Origin: an uncultured Allofournierella sp.
Lineage (GTDB): Bacteria; Bacillota; Clostridia; Oscillospirales; Ruminococcaceae
DNA: 56,783 nt
Direction of reading: 5' to 3'
NCBI GenBank assembly: GCA_944382705.1
Contig: CALWNE010000013.1
Span: 1-56,783, forward strand
The translations under genes and the position numbers were made by a program. Below the pieces are notes generated by a model. It had not been told where the DNA came from. It did not search any database and worked only from the letters and a program-made list of their open reading frames with translations. Shown one piece after another: positions 15,031 to 23,147 of this stretch (position 1 is its first letter; each line of letters opens with the position of its first letter).

Positions 15031-15744
15031 TCATTCCACCGGAACGGCGCCGGCGTCCTGTGCCAGAAAATCCTCCAGGCCATCGGTGCTGGCCATCTGG
15101 GCGTCCTGAGAATCGGCAGAGGCAGCGACGGTCTGCTCTGGCTGGGAAACAGGGCTGTCGGCGCTGGCGGTTTCGGCAAGCTGGCTGTCGGCCTGGGAAC
15201 CAAACTGTGCAGCGGTGCTCTCGGCCTGTTCATCGGTGAGGGCGGCGGCAGACTGGCTTACCACATCCAGGCCCAGTACCTCGCCGGAGGGCTGGTTCAG
15301 CAGGTAGGCCCCCACAGGTTTTTGCTTGTAGACCAAAACCACGCCATAGCAGCTTTGCTCCCCGGCGGAACGGCCCGGGCAGAGCACCGACCATTTTTCC
15401 ACCGTTTTGCCCTTGCTGCGGCTTAAATCCAGGCCGCTGGCCTTAACCACCGTATTGAAAGCAGAAAAACTTTCGTCCCATTTTTTAGGGATTTTTACTT
15501 TGTCCACCGTTGCGCTGGCAAGGTCAATTTCCAGGCCGTACAGCTGAAAAAACTCACTAACCTGGCTGGCTCCCTGAATTTTTAAATCTGCGGCCTGCTG
15601 GGGGGCAGACGCCGCCGTGGCAGCCGCCTCCCGTGCATCCAAACTGCGGGTGGCGGTAAACACAGCAGCACACAGCACCACGCCGCACACCGCTGCCGCA
15701 CCCAAGCGTTTCAGTCCCTTTTTGCCCAATGTAAAAACAAACAC
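15031..15744 (-). CDS. DUF4830-containing exported protein
   Basis: 237 aa. Residues ~10-32 form a single hydrophobic segment after a basic start (GKKGLKRLGAAAVCGVVLCAAVF), a signal anchor or signal peptide. Residues ~65-165 match DUF4830: FFQLYGLEIDL, then VKIPKKWDESFSAFN, SGLDLSRSKGKTVEKWS, and a beta-rich end (YGVVLVYKQKPVGAYLL). The last ~60 residues are low-complexity Ala/Ser/Gln. Function unknown; it probably sits on the outer face of the membrane. It diverges from the two-component genes and could be regulated by them (inference). Confidence 0.78.
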   Translation of the reverse strand: MFVFTLGKKGLKRLGAAAVCGVVLCAAVFTATRSLDAREAAATAASAPQQAADLKIQGASQVSEFFQLYGLEIDLASATVDKVKIPKKWDESFSAFNTVVKASGLDLSRSKGKTVEKWSVLCPGRSAGEQSCYGVVLVYKQKPVGAYLLNQPSGEVLGLDVVSQSAAALTDEQAESTAAQFGSQADSQLAETASADSPVSQPEQTVAASADSQDAQMASTDGLEDFLAQDAGAVPVE

Positions 15745-15965
15745 CTGTAACTCCTCCTCTGCCGCATGGAGTGCGGCTGTGTGATATGAACGCGGGTTTG
15801 TTTTACTTATATGAACCTGGCGGCAGGGCTATGCATAAAATAAAGGGGCGATTTTCACATTTCCCCCACAAGGCGGCGGTAATATGATACTATAAAGAAA
15901 AAAACAGGGTTCTGGTATGAGCCCGATGCAACCTGCCCATACAACAATAGCAAGGGGGAGTTACT

Positions 15966-16652
15966 ATGGCTAAAATTTTGATTGTGGACGACGAGCCCCG
16001 TATTCGGGATTTGATTCGGGCCCATCTGGAGCATGAAAATTTTGTGTGCGAGGAAGCCAGCGATGGCGGTGCAGCGCTGGCGGTTTTGTCGCTGGGAGGC
16101 ATTGACCTGGTGATTTTGGATATTATGATGCCCTTTGTGGATGGCATGACCTGCCTGAGAGAGATGCGCAACCGCCGCATTACCACACCGGTGATTATGC
16201 TCACCGCACGGGGGGAGGAATACGACAAACTGGCCGGGCTGGAAAACGGGGCGGATGACTATGTGGTCAAGCCCTTTAGCCCCAGGGAGCTGGTGGCCCG
16301 TGTGAAGGCGGTGCTCAATCGAACCATGCCCAAGGCAGAGGGCGAGGGGGGCAGCTATGCTTTTGGAGGGCTGACCATTGATTCTGTAAGCCACAGCGTA
16401 AAGCTGGATGGCAACGAGGTGGCACTTACCCCCAAGGAGTTTGACCTGCTGGTGTTTTTGGCTGCCAACAAGGGGATTGCCCTCTCCCGGGAAAAAATTC
16501 TGCAAAAGGTATGGAACTACGACTACTATGGCGAGGACCGCACGGTGGACACCCACATCAAGATGCTGCGCAGCCATCTGGGCAGCTACCGGGATGCCAT
16601 TGTGACGGTGTGGGGCATTGGCTACAAGTTTGACCCGGATGCGGTCAAGTAA
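15966..16652 (+). CDS. OmpR/PhoB-family response regulator
   Basis: 228 aa. Receiver domain 1-118: acidic pair Asp8/Asp9, phospho-acceptor Asp52 (VILDIMMP), Thr80 and Lys102. Winged-helix DNA-binding domain 130-226 with LTPKEFDLLVFLAANKG and the recognition segment RTVDTHIKMLRSHLG, ending in WGIGYKF. AGGGGGAG precedes the ATG. The cognate kinase starts 15 bp downstream. The stimulus is unknown; no phosphate or resistance genes adjoin it. Confidence 0.95.
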   Translation: MAKILIVDDEPRIRDLIRAHLEHENFVCEEASDGGAALAVLSLGGIDLVILDIMMPFVDGMTCLREMRNRRITTPVIMLTARGEEYDKLAGLENGADDYVVKPFSPRELVARVKAVLNRTMPKAEGEGGSYAFGGLTIDSVSHSVKLDGNEVALTPKEFDLLVFLAANKGIALSREKILQKVWNYDYYGEDRTVDTHIKMLRSHLGSYRDAIVTVWGIGYKFDPDAVK

Positions 16653-16667
16653 GGAGCGGTGATCCCC

Positions 16668-18194
16668 ATGCAGAGCAAAAAAAGAGGGTTTTGGAGCCTG
16701 CGCTCCCGGCTGATGCTGTTTTTGTGCCTGGCCAGCGCCTTTGTGCTGGGGCTGGTGTGGCTGTTTGTAACCCAGCTGATGCAGCCCTTATACAACCACT
16801 ACATCTATCAGCAGCTTTCCCGCCAAGTGGATGTGCTGGTGAATATGATTGAAAGCAGCGAGGAGCCCATAAGCACCCGGGCCTTTTTGTTTTCCAACGC
16901 TCAGCCCAATGCAGAATTTTGGGAACAGGTGAACCAGGCAGCTGCCCAGGGTCAACTGAATTTTTCCAATGTGTGCATTGATGTGGCAGACTCCACCCAG
17001 CAGTATGTAAATGGGGTGGATACCCTTCACCCCTGCCTGCTGCACACCGAAAAAAGCAGCAGCAATCCCTTTAAAAGTACCCAGGAGACCGAAAAGAACG
17101 GAGAGCTGATTCGGGCTTTGCGGGCAAAGGTAGCCCAGGACGGAGAATTTCACGGTACCCTGGGCACCACCACCCGGCAGATGGTTGTGGGGCGGGTAGC
17201 GCACAATGGCGATTACGATGACTATACCGTGATTTTTTCCACCAACTTGGCCCGCATCGAGGAAGCCGGTCTGGTGCTGGGGCAGCTGATGCCTCTAATC
17301 TTTTTGTGCCTGATGGGCTTTTCGGTACTGGCTGCGTGGCTGTTCAGCCGCTGGTTTACCGACCCGCTCACCAAGCTTTCCAAGGCTACCCGCCAGCTGG
17401 CGCAGGGGGATTATTCGGTGCGGGTGGATGTGGACCAGACCGATGAAATTGGACTTTTGGCACAGGACTTTAACTACATGGCACGGGAAATCAATCGTGC
17501 ATCCCAGCTTCAGCGGGATTTGCTGGCCAATGTAAGCCACGATCTGCGCACACCCCTCACCCTGATTAAGGGCTATGCCGAAACGGTGCGGGATTTAACG
17601 GGAGATGACCCCGTCAAGCGCAGCAGCCAGCTGGATGTGATTGTGGACGAGACCGACCGGCTGAGCAGCCTGGTGAACAGCGTGATGGAGCTTTCCAAGA
17701 TGAGCAGCGGAACCGACAAGCCGGAGCGGGTGGAATTTGACATGGCCCAGCTTTGCGACGAGGTAGCCCAGCGGTACGAGGCTGTTTGCGCCAAGGATGG
17801 CTGCACCCTCCAGCTGGAGTTGCCAGACACCAACAAAGAATACAAGGTATATGCCGACCCGGCCATGATGGAGCGGGTACTCCACAACCTGCTGGGCAAT
17901 GCCATGCACCACCGGGGCGAGGATGGGGTGTTTGTACTGCGGCTGCTGGAAGCTGCACCGGGCACGGTGCGCATTGAGGTGGAGGACCACGGCCCCGGCA
18001 TCTCCAAGGAGGACCTGCCCTATATCTTTGACCGGTATTACCGCAGCCGCAGCAATGCAGGCAAGGAGGGCACCGGGCTTGGCCTTTCCATCACCAAGGC
18101 GATTTTGCAAAGCCATGGCTTCCGGTTTGGGGTAGAAAGCACCCTGGGCCAGGGCACCTGCTTCTGGTTTGAAGCCACCGACTGCAAGGAATAA
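16668..18194 (+). CDS. Sensor histidine kinase, HAMP-containing
   Basis: 508 aa. Basic start, then TM1 at ~15-38, an extracytoplasmic sensor loop of ~165 residues, TM2 at ~200-225 (LMPLIFLCLMGFSVLAAWLF), a HAMP domain (SRWFTDPLTKLSKATRQL), dimerisation helix with His291 in NVSHDLRTPLTL, and an ATPase domain with N box (LHNLLGNAMHH), G1 (DHGPGISKEDL), F box and G2 (GTGLGLSI). Pairs with the response regulator just upstream. ATG 16668 is chosen over GTG 16659 because the AGGAG site is only 2 nt from the latter. Confidence 0.94.
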   Translation: MQSKKRGFWSLRSRLMLFLCLASAFVLGLVWLFVTQLMQPLYNHYIYQQLSRQVDVLVNMIESSEEPISTRAFLFSNAQPNAEFWEQVNQAAAQGQLNFSNVCIDVADSTQQYVNGVDTLHPCLLHTEKSSSNPFKSTQETEKNGELIRALRAKVAQDGEFHGTLGTTTRQMVVGRVAHNGDYDDYTVIFSTNLARIEEAGLVLGQLMPLIFLCLMGFSVLAAWLFSRWFTDPLTKLSKATRQLAQGDYSVRVDVDQTDEIGLLAQDFNYMAREINRASQLQRDLLANVSHDLRTPLTLIKGYAETVRDLTGDDPVKRSSQLDVIVDETDRLSSLVNSVMELSKMSSGTDKPERVEFDMAQLCDEVAQRYEAVCAKDGCTLQLELPDTNKEYKVYADPAMMERVLHNLLGNAMHHRGEDGVFVLRLLEAAPGTVRIEVEDHGPGISKEDLPYIFDRYYRSRSNAGKEGTGLGLSITKAILQSHGFRFGVESTLGQGTCFWFEATDCKE

Positions 18195-18230
18195 CACAAA
18201 AAGCAGCAAAACAGGCTGCCTTACAAAGCA

Positions 18231-18262
18231 AAAGAGCCACCCCGCTGGGGTGGCTCTTTTGC
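18231..18262. terminator. Bidirectional terminator
   Basis: AAAAGAGCCACCCC pairs perfectly with GGGGTGGCTCTTTT around GCT. It ends the two-component operon. Confidence 0.92.
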
Positions 18263-18352
18263 TTATGGTGCCAAAATGCAAACGAGTGCAGTGAACTTGG
18301 CTGGTATATCATAGGGTTAGTTAAGCCCACAGTGCAATGGTGCGGAGAGGGG

Positions 18353-18688
18353 TTAGTGCAGTTTGTAGGATTCAAAGGCTTTGTATACATCCAGATGAAC
18401 CTGACCAAAGAACAGCACACCCCATACCAGATAGGCAGGGATGGCCAGATAAGGGCCAAACAGTGCCGATAAAACAGCACCCACCAGCATAATACCTGCC
18501 CACAAAAACAGGTTGTTGCCAGTATCCCTTGCCAGCCGGGCCTGGTCGTACTGAGCCTGTTCCTGAGGGGACAGGCTGCTGAAGCCGCTTACAAAACGGG
18601 CAGCTTTGCTGCCCATAGCCCAAAACAGAACAGCTATTAACCCAAAGCAGGGTACCAGCACGATACAGAACCAAAAACCGATGTTCAT
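18353..18688 (-). CDS. DUF3784-type small membrane protein
   Basis: 111 aa, three predicted membrane helices (residues 3-23, ~55-75, ~80-100). The loop FSSLSPQEQAQYDQARLARDTG between helix 1 and 2 resembles the DUF3784 pattern 'N-x-x-S-x-E-E-x-x-x-Y-D'. Function unknown. The start at 18688 has GGAGGGCT 6-7 nt upstream and is served by its own promoter at 18741-18769; longer in-frame extensions would run into the repeat array. Confidence 0.8.
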   Translation of the reverse strand: MNIGFWFCIVLVPCFGLIAVLFWAMGSKAARFVSGFSSLSPQEQAQYDQARLARDTGNNLFLWAGIMLVGAVLSALFGPYLAIPAYLVWGVLFFGQVHLDVYKAFESYKLH

Positions 18689-18740
18689 AATCAGCCCTCC
18701 GATTTGAGATTGTACAGCACAAAAAACTGCTTCCAGCCAC

Positions 18741-18769
18741 AGTATAGTTTCCGAGCAAAGCGGACGCAA
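18741..18769 (-). promoter_or_regulatory. Promoter of the DUF3784 gene
   Basis: Minus strand: -35 TTGCGT (18764-18769), 17-bp spacer, -10 TATACT (18741-18746). Confidence 0.6.
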
Positions 18770-18818
18770 GTCACAAGCGGGAAATGGAGTACACCATTCC
18801 CGGCGTGTCAAATAGAAA

Positions 18819-19093
18819 CACCTGGAGCCGTGTAAACTAGTGCGCTTTACCATTGGATGGATTGCTGTGCTTGAGGTTACAGGGCAAAATGCGGAGGCAG
18901 CCAGCAGAAAACATGATTCACCTGGCGCCGTGTAAAAGCGGGCGAACTGCTCCAAAACAGCCTGTGCTCAGGCACAGATAACACGAAAAAACAGAAACAC
19001 ACGGAGCCGTGTGAAAACAGATGAAACGATGAAAAAACCACAGGCAAGAACCTGAAAAAGGCGTTAAAGCAGAAGCACCTGGAGCCGTGTAAA
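18819..19093. repeat. Degenerate repeat array, consensus CACCTGGAGCCGTGTAAA
   Basis: Four copies of an 18-bp unit at 18819-18836, 18919-18936, 18998-19015 and 19076-19093, spaced 100, 79 and 78 bp. A weaker fifth copy (ACACCATTCCCGGCGTGT) lies near 18791. Each is preceded by a similar AGAAA-like tract, and each interval holds a small CTGTG/CACAG-type stem. No supportable ORF covers it. It lies between the GNAT gene end and the DUF3784 promoter. Confidence 0.65.
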
Positions 19094-19106
19094 TTGGCTC
19101 CAGGTG
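19076..19106 (-). terminator. Hairpin after the GNAT gene, built from the last repeat copy
   Basis: CACCTGGAGCC pairs perfectly with GGCTCCAGGTG around a 9-nt loop, 10 bp past the stop at 19117. On the minus strand a T-rich tract follows, so it probably terminates the GNAT operon. Confidence 0.65.
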
Positions 19107-19116
19107 GGGGATGCGG

Positions 19117-19617
19117 CTATTCCGCTGGGCTGCCCATGCGCTGATACACCAGCCGCTGGCTGCCGTCCGGCAGGGTGATTTCTCCCCGCTGGACAAAGCC
19201 GCAGCGAGCCAGAAGCCGTTGCATAGGCAGGTTATCCCGATGAGTGTCGATGCGCAGACAGGGGTGCTGGGCAAAGCACCACTCCAGACAGTAGGCTCCG
19301 GTTCCCTTTACCTGCCCGGAAGAAGCCACCCGATGAATCACCCAGTAGGGCATGGGTTCCGGCAGCCAGCTGCCCTTTTGAATGGTGCGGTAGGTGGGGT
19401 CTGGGCCGGGGGCAAACACAAAGGCCGCCAGCAGCTGCCCTTGCTGGCAGCACACATACAGGCTGCCGGTTTGAATGTCCTGGGTAAGCAGAGTGCTGTC
19501 CGGGTAGGTGGAGCCCCACTGGGTGGGGTTGCCCCTCTGGGCCATAAAGCGGCGGGCCTGGGCGTAGAGCTGCTCCAGCTGGGGCAGGTCTGCCAGGGTG
19601 GCAGGACGAATGTTCAC
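19117..19617 (-). CDS. GNAT-family N-acetyltransferase
   Basis: 166 aa. N-terminal IRPATLADLPQLEQLYAQARRFM is the usual GNAT beta1-alpha1 start; WVIHRVASSGQVKGTGAYCLEW replaces the acetyl-CoA binding motif A (V-x-x-x-x-R/Q-x-x-G-x-G/A), followed by LRIDTHRDNLPMQRLLARCGFVQRGEI, a typical motif B. Acceptor unknown. The GTG start at 19617 is supported by a GTGA overlap with the upstream gene's stop (translational coupling) and by GAGGGTG 6-7 nt upstream. Confidence 0.88.
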   Translation of the reverse strand: MNIRPATLADLPQLEQLYAQARRFMAQRGNPTQWGSTYPDSTLLTQDIQTGSLYVCCQQGQLLAAFVFAPGPDPTYRTIQKGSWLPEPMPYWVIHRVASSGQVKGTGAYCLEWCFAQHPCLRIDTHRDNLPMQRLLARCGFVQRGEITLPDGSQRLVYQRMGSPAE

Positions 19618-20033
19618 AGCTGCACCCTCTTGCCTTTGCGGAAAAAGTATCCCAGGCAATAACTACAGCTCAACAGCCCAAATACCACCAGGGCAGCTAC
19701 CGGCGTGAGGTAGCCCAGGGGGCTGATGACTGCCAGCAGCGAGCCTACCGTAAGGCTGTACACCATGCCAAGGGCAACCAGCCCAGGCACCCCCAGCAGC
19801 AGGCAGCAAAGAACGCTGGCCAGGCCCCAGCCTTGGAGCATCCAAAAACAGGGCCAGAAGGCCAGCTGCTGCCCGGCGCACCAGCGGCCCAGCACCCACC
19901 AGATGCACAGCAGCAGCGCCAGCAGGGCCAGCTGTGCCAAAACCCACAGGGGAGTGGATTGCATCAGCAGCATGGAACCAATGCCAAACACGGTGGGCAG
20001 CAGGGAGAAAATCAGCAAATCACGCTGTTTCAT
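19614..20033 (-). CDS. Small polytopic membrane protein
   Basis: 139 aa, four predicted membrane helices covering most of the length (about 9-25, 29-50, 62-85, 95-130) with a short basic C-terminus (FFRKGKRVQL). No family recognised. It overlaps the GNAT gene by 4 bp, so the two are co-translated. A weak GGAAAGG site lies ~11 nt upstream of the ATG. Confidence 0.75.
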   Translation of the reverse strand: MKQRDLLIFSLLPTVFGIGSMLLMQSTPLWVLAQLALLALLLCIWWVLGRWCAGQQLAFWPCFWMLQGWGLASVLCCLLLGVPGLVALGMVYSLTVGSLLAVISPLGYLTPVAALVVFGLLSCSYCLGYFFRKGKRVQL

Positions 20034-20062
20034 ACAAAAACAACCTTTCCTAAGAAAAATGC

Positions 20063-20100
20063 AATAAAACCAGCCCCTTTGTGAGGAGGCTGGTTTTATT
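20063..20100. terminator. Bidirectional-looking terminator
   Basis: AATAAAACCAGCC pairs perfectly with GGCTGGTTTTATT around a 12-nt loop. It lies just upstream of the membrane-protein gene and separates it from the GltD-like gene. Confidence 0.75.
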
Positions 20101-20324
20101 GTAACACAAATTGGGCTTCCCGTTGCTTATTTGCCAAAAGCAGACCGGCAAAGGGAGGGCAGTACCGCACAATTTGGGCCAAAAAGCTCAAGGGGCATAT
20201 TGCGCCAAAAGCTTTCGGGAATTGTTTGCCGGAATGTTTACCAATCCGGCAGGGATGGGCTTGCGCTTTTGGGTTCATGGTTCAAACAATTTTTGCGTGT
20301 GCTCCACCACCGGGCATGCTGCCT
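20101..20324. other. Non-coding stretch between two terminators
   Basis: A 60-codon minus-strand frame fills part of it but ends inside the 20063-20100 hairpin, lacks a clear ribosome binding site and resembles no family. I see no other feature. Confidence 0.4.
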
Positions 20325-20358
20325 TAAAAAAACCGCCGCCCATTGGGCGGCGGGGGTT
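20325..20358 (-). terminator. Terminator of the GltD-like gene
   Basis: ACCGCCGCCCA / GGGCGGCGGGGGT hairpin; on the minus strand it is followed by a run of seven T. It lies ~50 bp after the stop at 20407. Confidence 0.85.
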
Positions 20359-20406
20359 AACTTGATAAAAGGCGCCCAGCAGGGCAATCATTGCGGTAAG
20401 GTGCAA

Positions 20407-21648
20407 TCAGCAATCCTGTGCGCCGCTCTCGCTGCGCAGCCGGGTGAGGTACTCATCCATATGGTCGGCCACCTCTTTGGAGTAGCGCACTGCCTCCACC
20501 ACGGTGCGGGCACCCAGCACCACATCGCCGCTGGCAAAGATGCCCTTGCGGGTGGTGTTGCCCTGTTCGTCCGTAGCCAGCAGGCCGTGGCTGGTGGTTT
20601 GCAGGCCCTGGGTGGTGCTGACGATTTTGTTTTTGGGGCCCTGGCTGATGGAAATCACCACGCTGGAGCAGGCCAGCAGCTCCGGCTGACCGCAGGGCAC
20701 CAGATTGCCTTCTTCATCCGGCTTGCTGTACTGCACCAGCACGCCTTGGTCGGTAATTTCCACCGGGTTTGCGTAGTACACAAACTCCACACCGTCTGCC
20801 ACCGCATAATCCACCTCACGCACGCTGGCCGAAGGCTTATCCCGCCGGCAGAGCACGGTTACATGGGGCACGCCCTTGCGCAGGGCGGTGCGGGCCACAT
20901 CCATGGCAGAGTTACCGGCACCCACCACCACCAGATGCTCGCCCAGGTCGTAGGTATCCGGGTTTACCAGGTAGTCGATGGCAAAGTGCACATGGCCCAG
21001 GCTTTCGCCCTTGATGCCCAGCTTTTTGGGCCGCCATACGCCGGTGCCGATGAAGATGGCCTGGTAGCCGTCCCGCTGAAGGTCGTCCACCGTGAGGGCG
21101 CCGCCGATGGAGGTGTTGGGCCGAATCTTGATGCCAAGGCGGGTAAGCTGGTTTTTGTAACGGTCCAGAATGGTTTTGGGCAGCCGGAATTCCGGAATGC
21201 CGTACCGCAGCACACCGCCAATTTTATCCCGGCTTTCAAACAGGGTTACATCGTAGCCACGCTGGGCCAGCAGCACCGAAATGGTAATGCCCGCAGGGCC
21301 GCTGCCGATGATGGCAACCCGCTGGCCCTTTTTGGGCTGCTGCTCCAGCTGGAGCCGGTCCAGATGGGAGTCGGAAATATAGTTTTCGATGCTGGAAACA
21401 TGAACAGGAGCGCCTTTATGGCCAAGGACGCAGTGGCCCTCGCACTGTTTTTCGTGGTCGCATACCAGCGAGCAGATTACGCTGAGGGGGTTGTTTTCAA
21501 ACAGCATGGTGCCGGCCTGTTCCATCTGACCGTTCAAAAACATCTGAATCATGTCCGGGATGGGGGTATTGATGGGGCAGCCCTTGCGGCACTGAGGGAC
21601 CTTGCAGTTTAAGCAGCGGCGGGCTTCGTTTACAACATGGATCGCCAT
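20407..21648 (-). CDS. GltD/NfnB-like NAD(P)-dependent flavoprotein oxidoreductase
   Basis: 413 aa. N-terminal Fe-S region with two Cys clusters: CLNCKVPQCRKGCP (residues ~12-25) and CSLVCDHEKQCEGHC (~59-73). FAD-binding Rossmann motif VAIIGSGPAGI (~110) and NAD(P)-binding VVVGAGNSAMD (~250), ending with ASGDVVLGARTVVEAV. This is the electron-entry subunit fold of glutamate synthase and NADH-dependent ferredoxin:NADP oxidoreductase. No large GltB/GltA or NfnA partner is adjacent, so its redox partner is unknown. AGGAGTGAC precedes the ATG. Confidence 0.9.
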   Translation of the reverse strand: MAIHVVNEARRCLNCKVPQCRKGCPINTPIPDMIQMFLNGQMEQAGTMLFENNPLSVICSLVCDHEKQCEGHCVLGHKGAPVHVSSIENYISDSHLDRLQLEQQPKKGQRVAIIGSGPAGITISVLLAQRGYDVTLFESRDKIGGVLRYGIPEFRLPKTILDRYKNQLTRLGIKIRPNTSIGGALTVDDLQRDGYQAIFIGTGVWRPKKLGIKGESLGHVHFAIDYLVNPDTYDLGEHLVVVGAGNSAMDVARTALRKGVPHVTVLCRRDKPSASVREVDYAVADGVEFVYYANPVEITDQGVLVQYSKPDEEGNLVPCGQPELLACSSVVISISQGPKNKIVSTTQGLQTTSHGLLATDEQGNTTRKGIFASGDVVLGARTVVEAVRYSKEVADHMDEYLTRLRSESGAQDC

Positions 21649-21996
21649 AACTAGTCACTCCTGATTTTGAAATTGAACACTGCTCCCCATTATACACGAT
21701 ATTCCGCAAAAAGCCACAAGAAGTTGTAAAGTTAAATAAAAAACATCAAAAAATTGATTAAATAATAACAAACGATACAAAAAGTCTTGGACAGGGGCCG
21801 GAACAGTGCAGATTTTGAGACGGATGGCCATAAACCCGGCGGCCGCAAAGGCAGGCCAAGCAGCCACCGCTGCGGCCATGGGGGAGAAGGTCTGCTGATT
21901 GACGAGCGGCAAGGGAACTACTATTATTAAAGAAACACCCCTGCACAAAAGGGGCAGACATGGCAGCCCCAAGGCTGCAAAAGGGAGAGAACAGGC
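21649..21996. other. Divergent intergenic region
   Basis: 348 bp between the GltD-like gene (minus) and the MBL gene (plus). The first half is AT-rich and carries a TATAAT at 21690-21695 on the minus strand for the GltD-like gene. The second half carries the MBL-operon promoter (21899-21927). No gene seen. Confidence 0.5.
21899..21927 (+). promoter_or_regulatory. Promoter of the MBL-nadE operon
   Basis: -35 TTGACG (21899-21904), 17-bp spacer, -10 TATTAT (21922-21927). Confidence 0.75.
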
Positions 21997-22824
21997 ATGG
22001 AAAAACTAACGGTACTGGGCACAGGCAATGCAATGGCACTGCGCTGCTATAACACCTGCTTTGCACTCCATGAGGGCCAGCAGGCCATTTTGGTGGATGC
22101 GGGCGGCGGCAACGGCATTTTAAAGCAGCTTCAGCAGGCGCAAATCAGCTACAACGCAATCCGTCATCTGATTGTGACCCATGCCCACACCGACCATCTG
22201 CTGGGCGTGGTGTGGGTGGTGCGCAAAATCGGCACCCTGGCTCTGGAAGGCAGCTATGAGGGCGTGTTCCATATCTGGTGCCACGATGAGCTGGCTCAGG
22301 CCATTGCCACCCTGGTGCAGCTGACCCTCACCCCCAAGCTGCAAAAGCTTATGGGCACGGTCATTGTGCTGCACCCGGTTGCCGACGGCCAGCAGGAGCA
22401 GCTGCTGGGCCATACCGTTACCTTTTTCGACATCCATTCCACCAAGGCAAAGCAGTTTGGGTTTAGTGTTTGCAAAGAGGGTCAGGTGATTACCTGCCTG
22501 GGGGACGAGCCCTACAACCCCCTCTGCCGCCGGTATGTGGAGGGCAGCCAGTGGCTGCTGTGCGAGGCTTTTTGCCTGTACGAACACCGGGACCGGTTTA
22601 AACCCTACGAAAAGAACCACAGCACCGTAAAGGATGCCTGCCAGCTGGCCCAGGAATTGCAGATTCCCCATCTGGTGCTGTGGCATACCGAAGATAAAAC
22701 CTACGACCAGCGTCAGGAGCTGTATACCGCAGAGGGCCACCAGTACTACACCGGCGATCTGCATGTACCCTACGACCTGGATGTAATCGACCTGCAGCCG
22801 CAGGGAAAGGAGCAGCAGCAATGA
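21997..22824 (+). CDS. Metallo-beta-lactamase-fold hydrolase (RNase Z-like)
   Basis: 275 aa. The zinc motif T-H-A-H-T-D-H is at residues 61-67 (His62, His64, Asp66, His67); further ligands are likely the Asp in CLGDEP (~172) and the His in LWHTED (~228). The N-terminal LTVLGTGNAMALRCYNTCF resembles RNase Z/AtsA-type proteins, but it lacks a recognisable exosite insertion, so a general phosphodiesterase or hydrolase role is as likely. GGGAGAG lies 8 nt before the ATG. The next gene overlaps by 4 bp (ATGA). Confidence 0.88.
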   Translation: MEKLTVLGTGNAMALRCYNTCFALHEGQQAILVDAGGGNGILKQLQQAQISYNAIRHLIVTHAHTDHLLGVVWVVRKIGTLALEGSYEGVFHIWCHDELAQAIATLVQLTLTPKLQKLMGTVIVLHPVADGQQEQLLGHTVTFFDIHSTKAKQFGFSVCKEGQVITCLGDEPYNPLCRRYVEGSQWLLCEAFCLYEHRDRFKPYEKNHSTVKDACQLAQELQIPHLVLWHTEDKTYDQRQELYTAEGHQYYTGDLHVPYDLDVIDLQPQGKEQQQ

Positions 22825-23129
22825 ATTCCATGGAACAGGCATTTTTGCAGGAAGTAACCCAAAAAGCAGGCCAGGCCAAACTGGTGTGCGGCTGGCAGCC
22901 GGAGGGCTTTTTGGCCCGGCTGGAACGCACCGGCCCCCAGCGTGTTATGGAGCAGGCCGCCCGTCGGGGTGCTGTGAGCGATGGCTTTGAACTGCTGCGG
23001 GCAAAGGGACGGCTGGACCTTAGCCCCGAAGCGGTGGTGTGCAGCAGCCAGTATGCCCAGCTGTTTGAGGATGAAACGGTGAATTTTTGTTTGGAAGTGC
23101 TGTGCGAAAACGGCTATTTCCAGGTGTAA
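22821..23129 (+). CDS. Hypothetical protein in the nadE operon
   Basis: 102 aa, soluble, mostly helical by composition, no recognised family. Conserved-looking C-terminal half: RGAVSDGFELLRAKGRLDLSPEAVVCSSQYAQLFEDETVNFC. It starts in an ATGA overlap with the MBL gene and has AAAGGAG 9 nt upstream, and nadE begins 18 bp after it, so it is a real co-translated member of the operon. Confidence 0.78.
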   Translation: MNSMEQAFLQEVTQKAGQAKLVCGWQPEGFLARLERTGPQRVMEQAARRGAVSDGFELLRAKGRLDLSPEAVVCSSQYAQLFEDETVNFCLEVLCENGYFQV

Positions 23130-23147
23130 AAGGAGCGGGACATTTGT

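Noticed and set aside
15855..16577. 240-codon minus-strand frame
   Set aside because: Antisense to the response regulator, which has all catalytic residues.
18819..19093. CRISPR array
   Set aside because: Repeat copies are only 18 bp and degenerate, spacing is irregular (100, 79, 78 bp), and no cas genes are present.
18918..19274. 118-codon minus-strand ORF across the repeats
   Set aside because: It overlaps the GNAT gene in another frame and its repeated YTAPG-like peptides merely mirror the DNA repeats; no ribosome binding site.
20096..20278. 60-codon minus-strand ORF between terminators
   Set aside because: No ribosome binding site, ends within a hairpin, no family resemblance.
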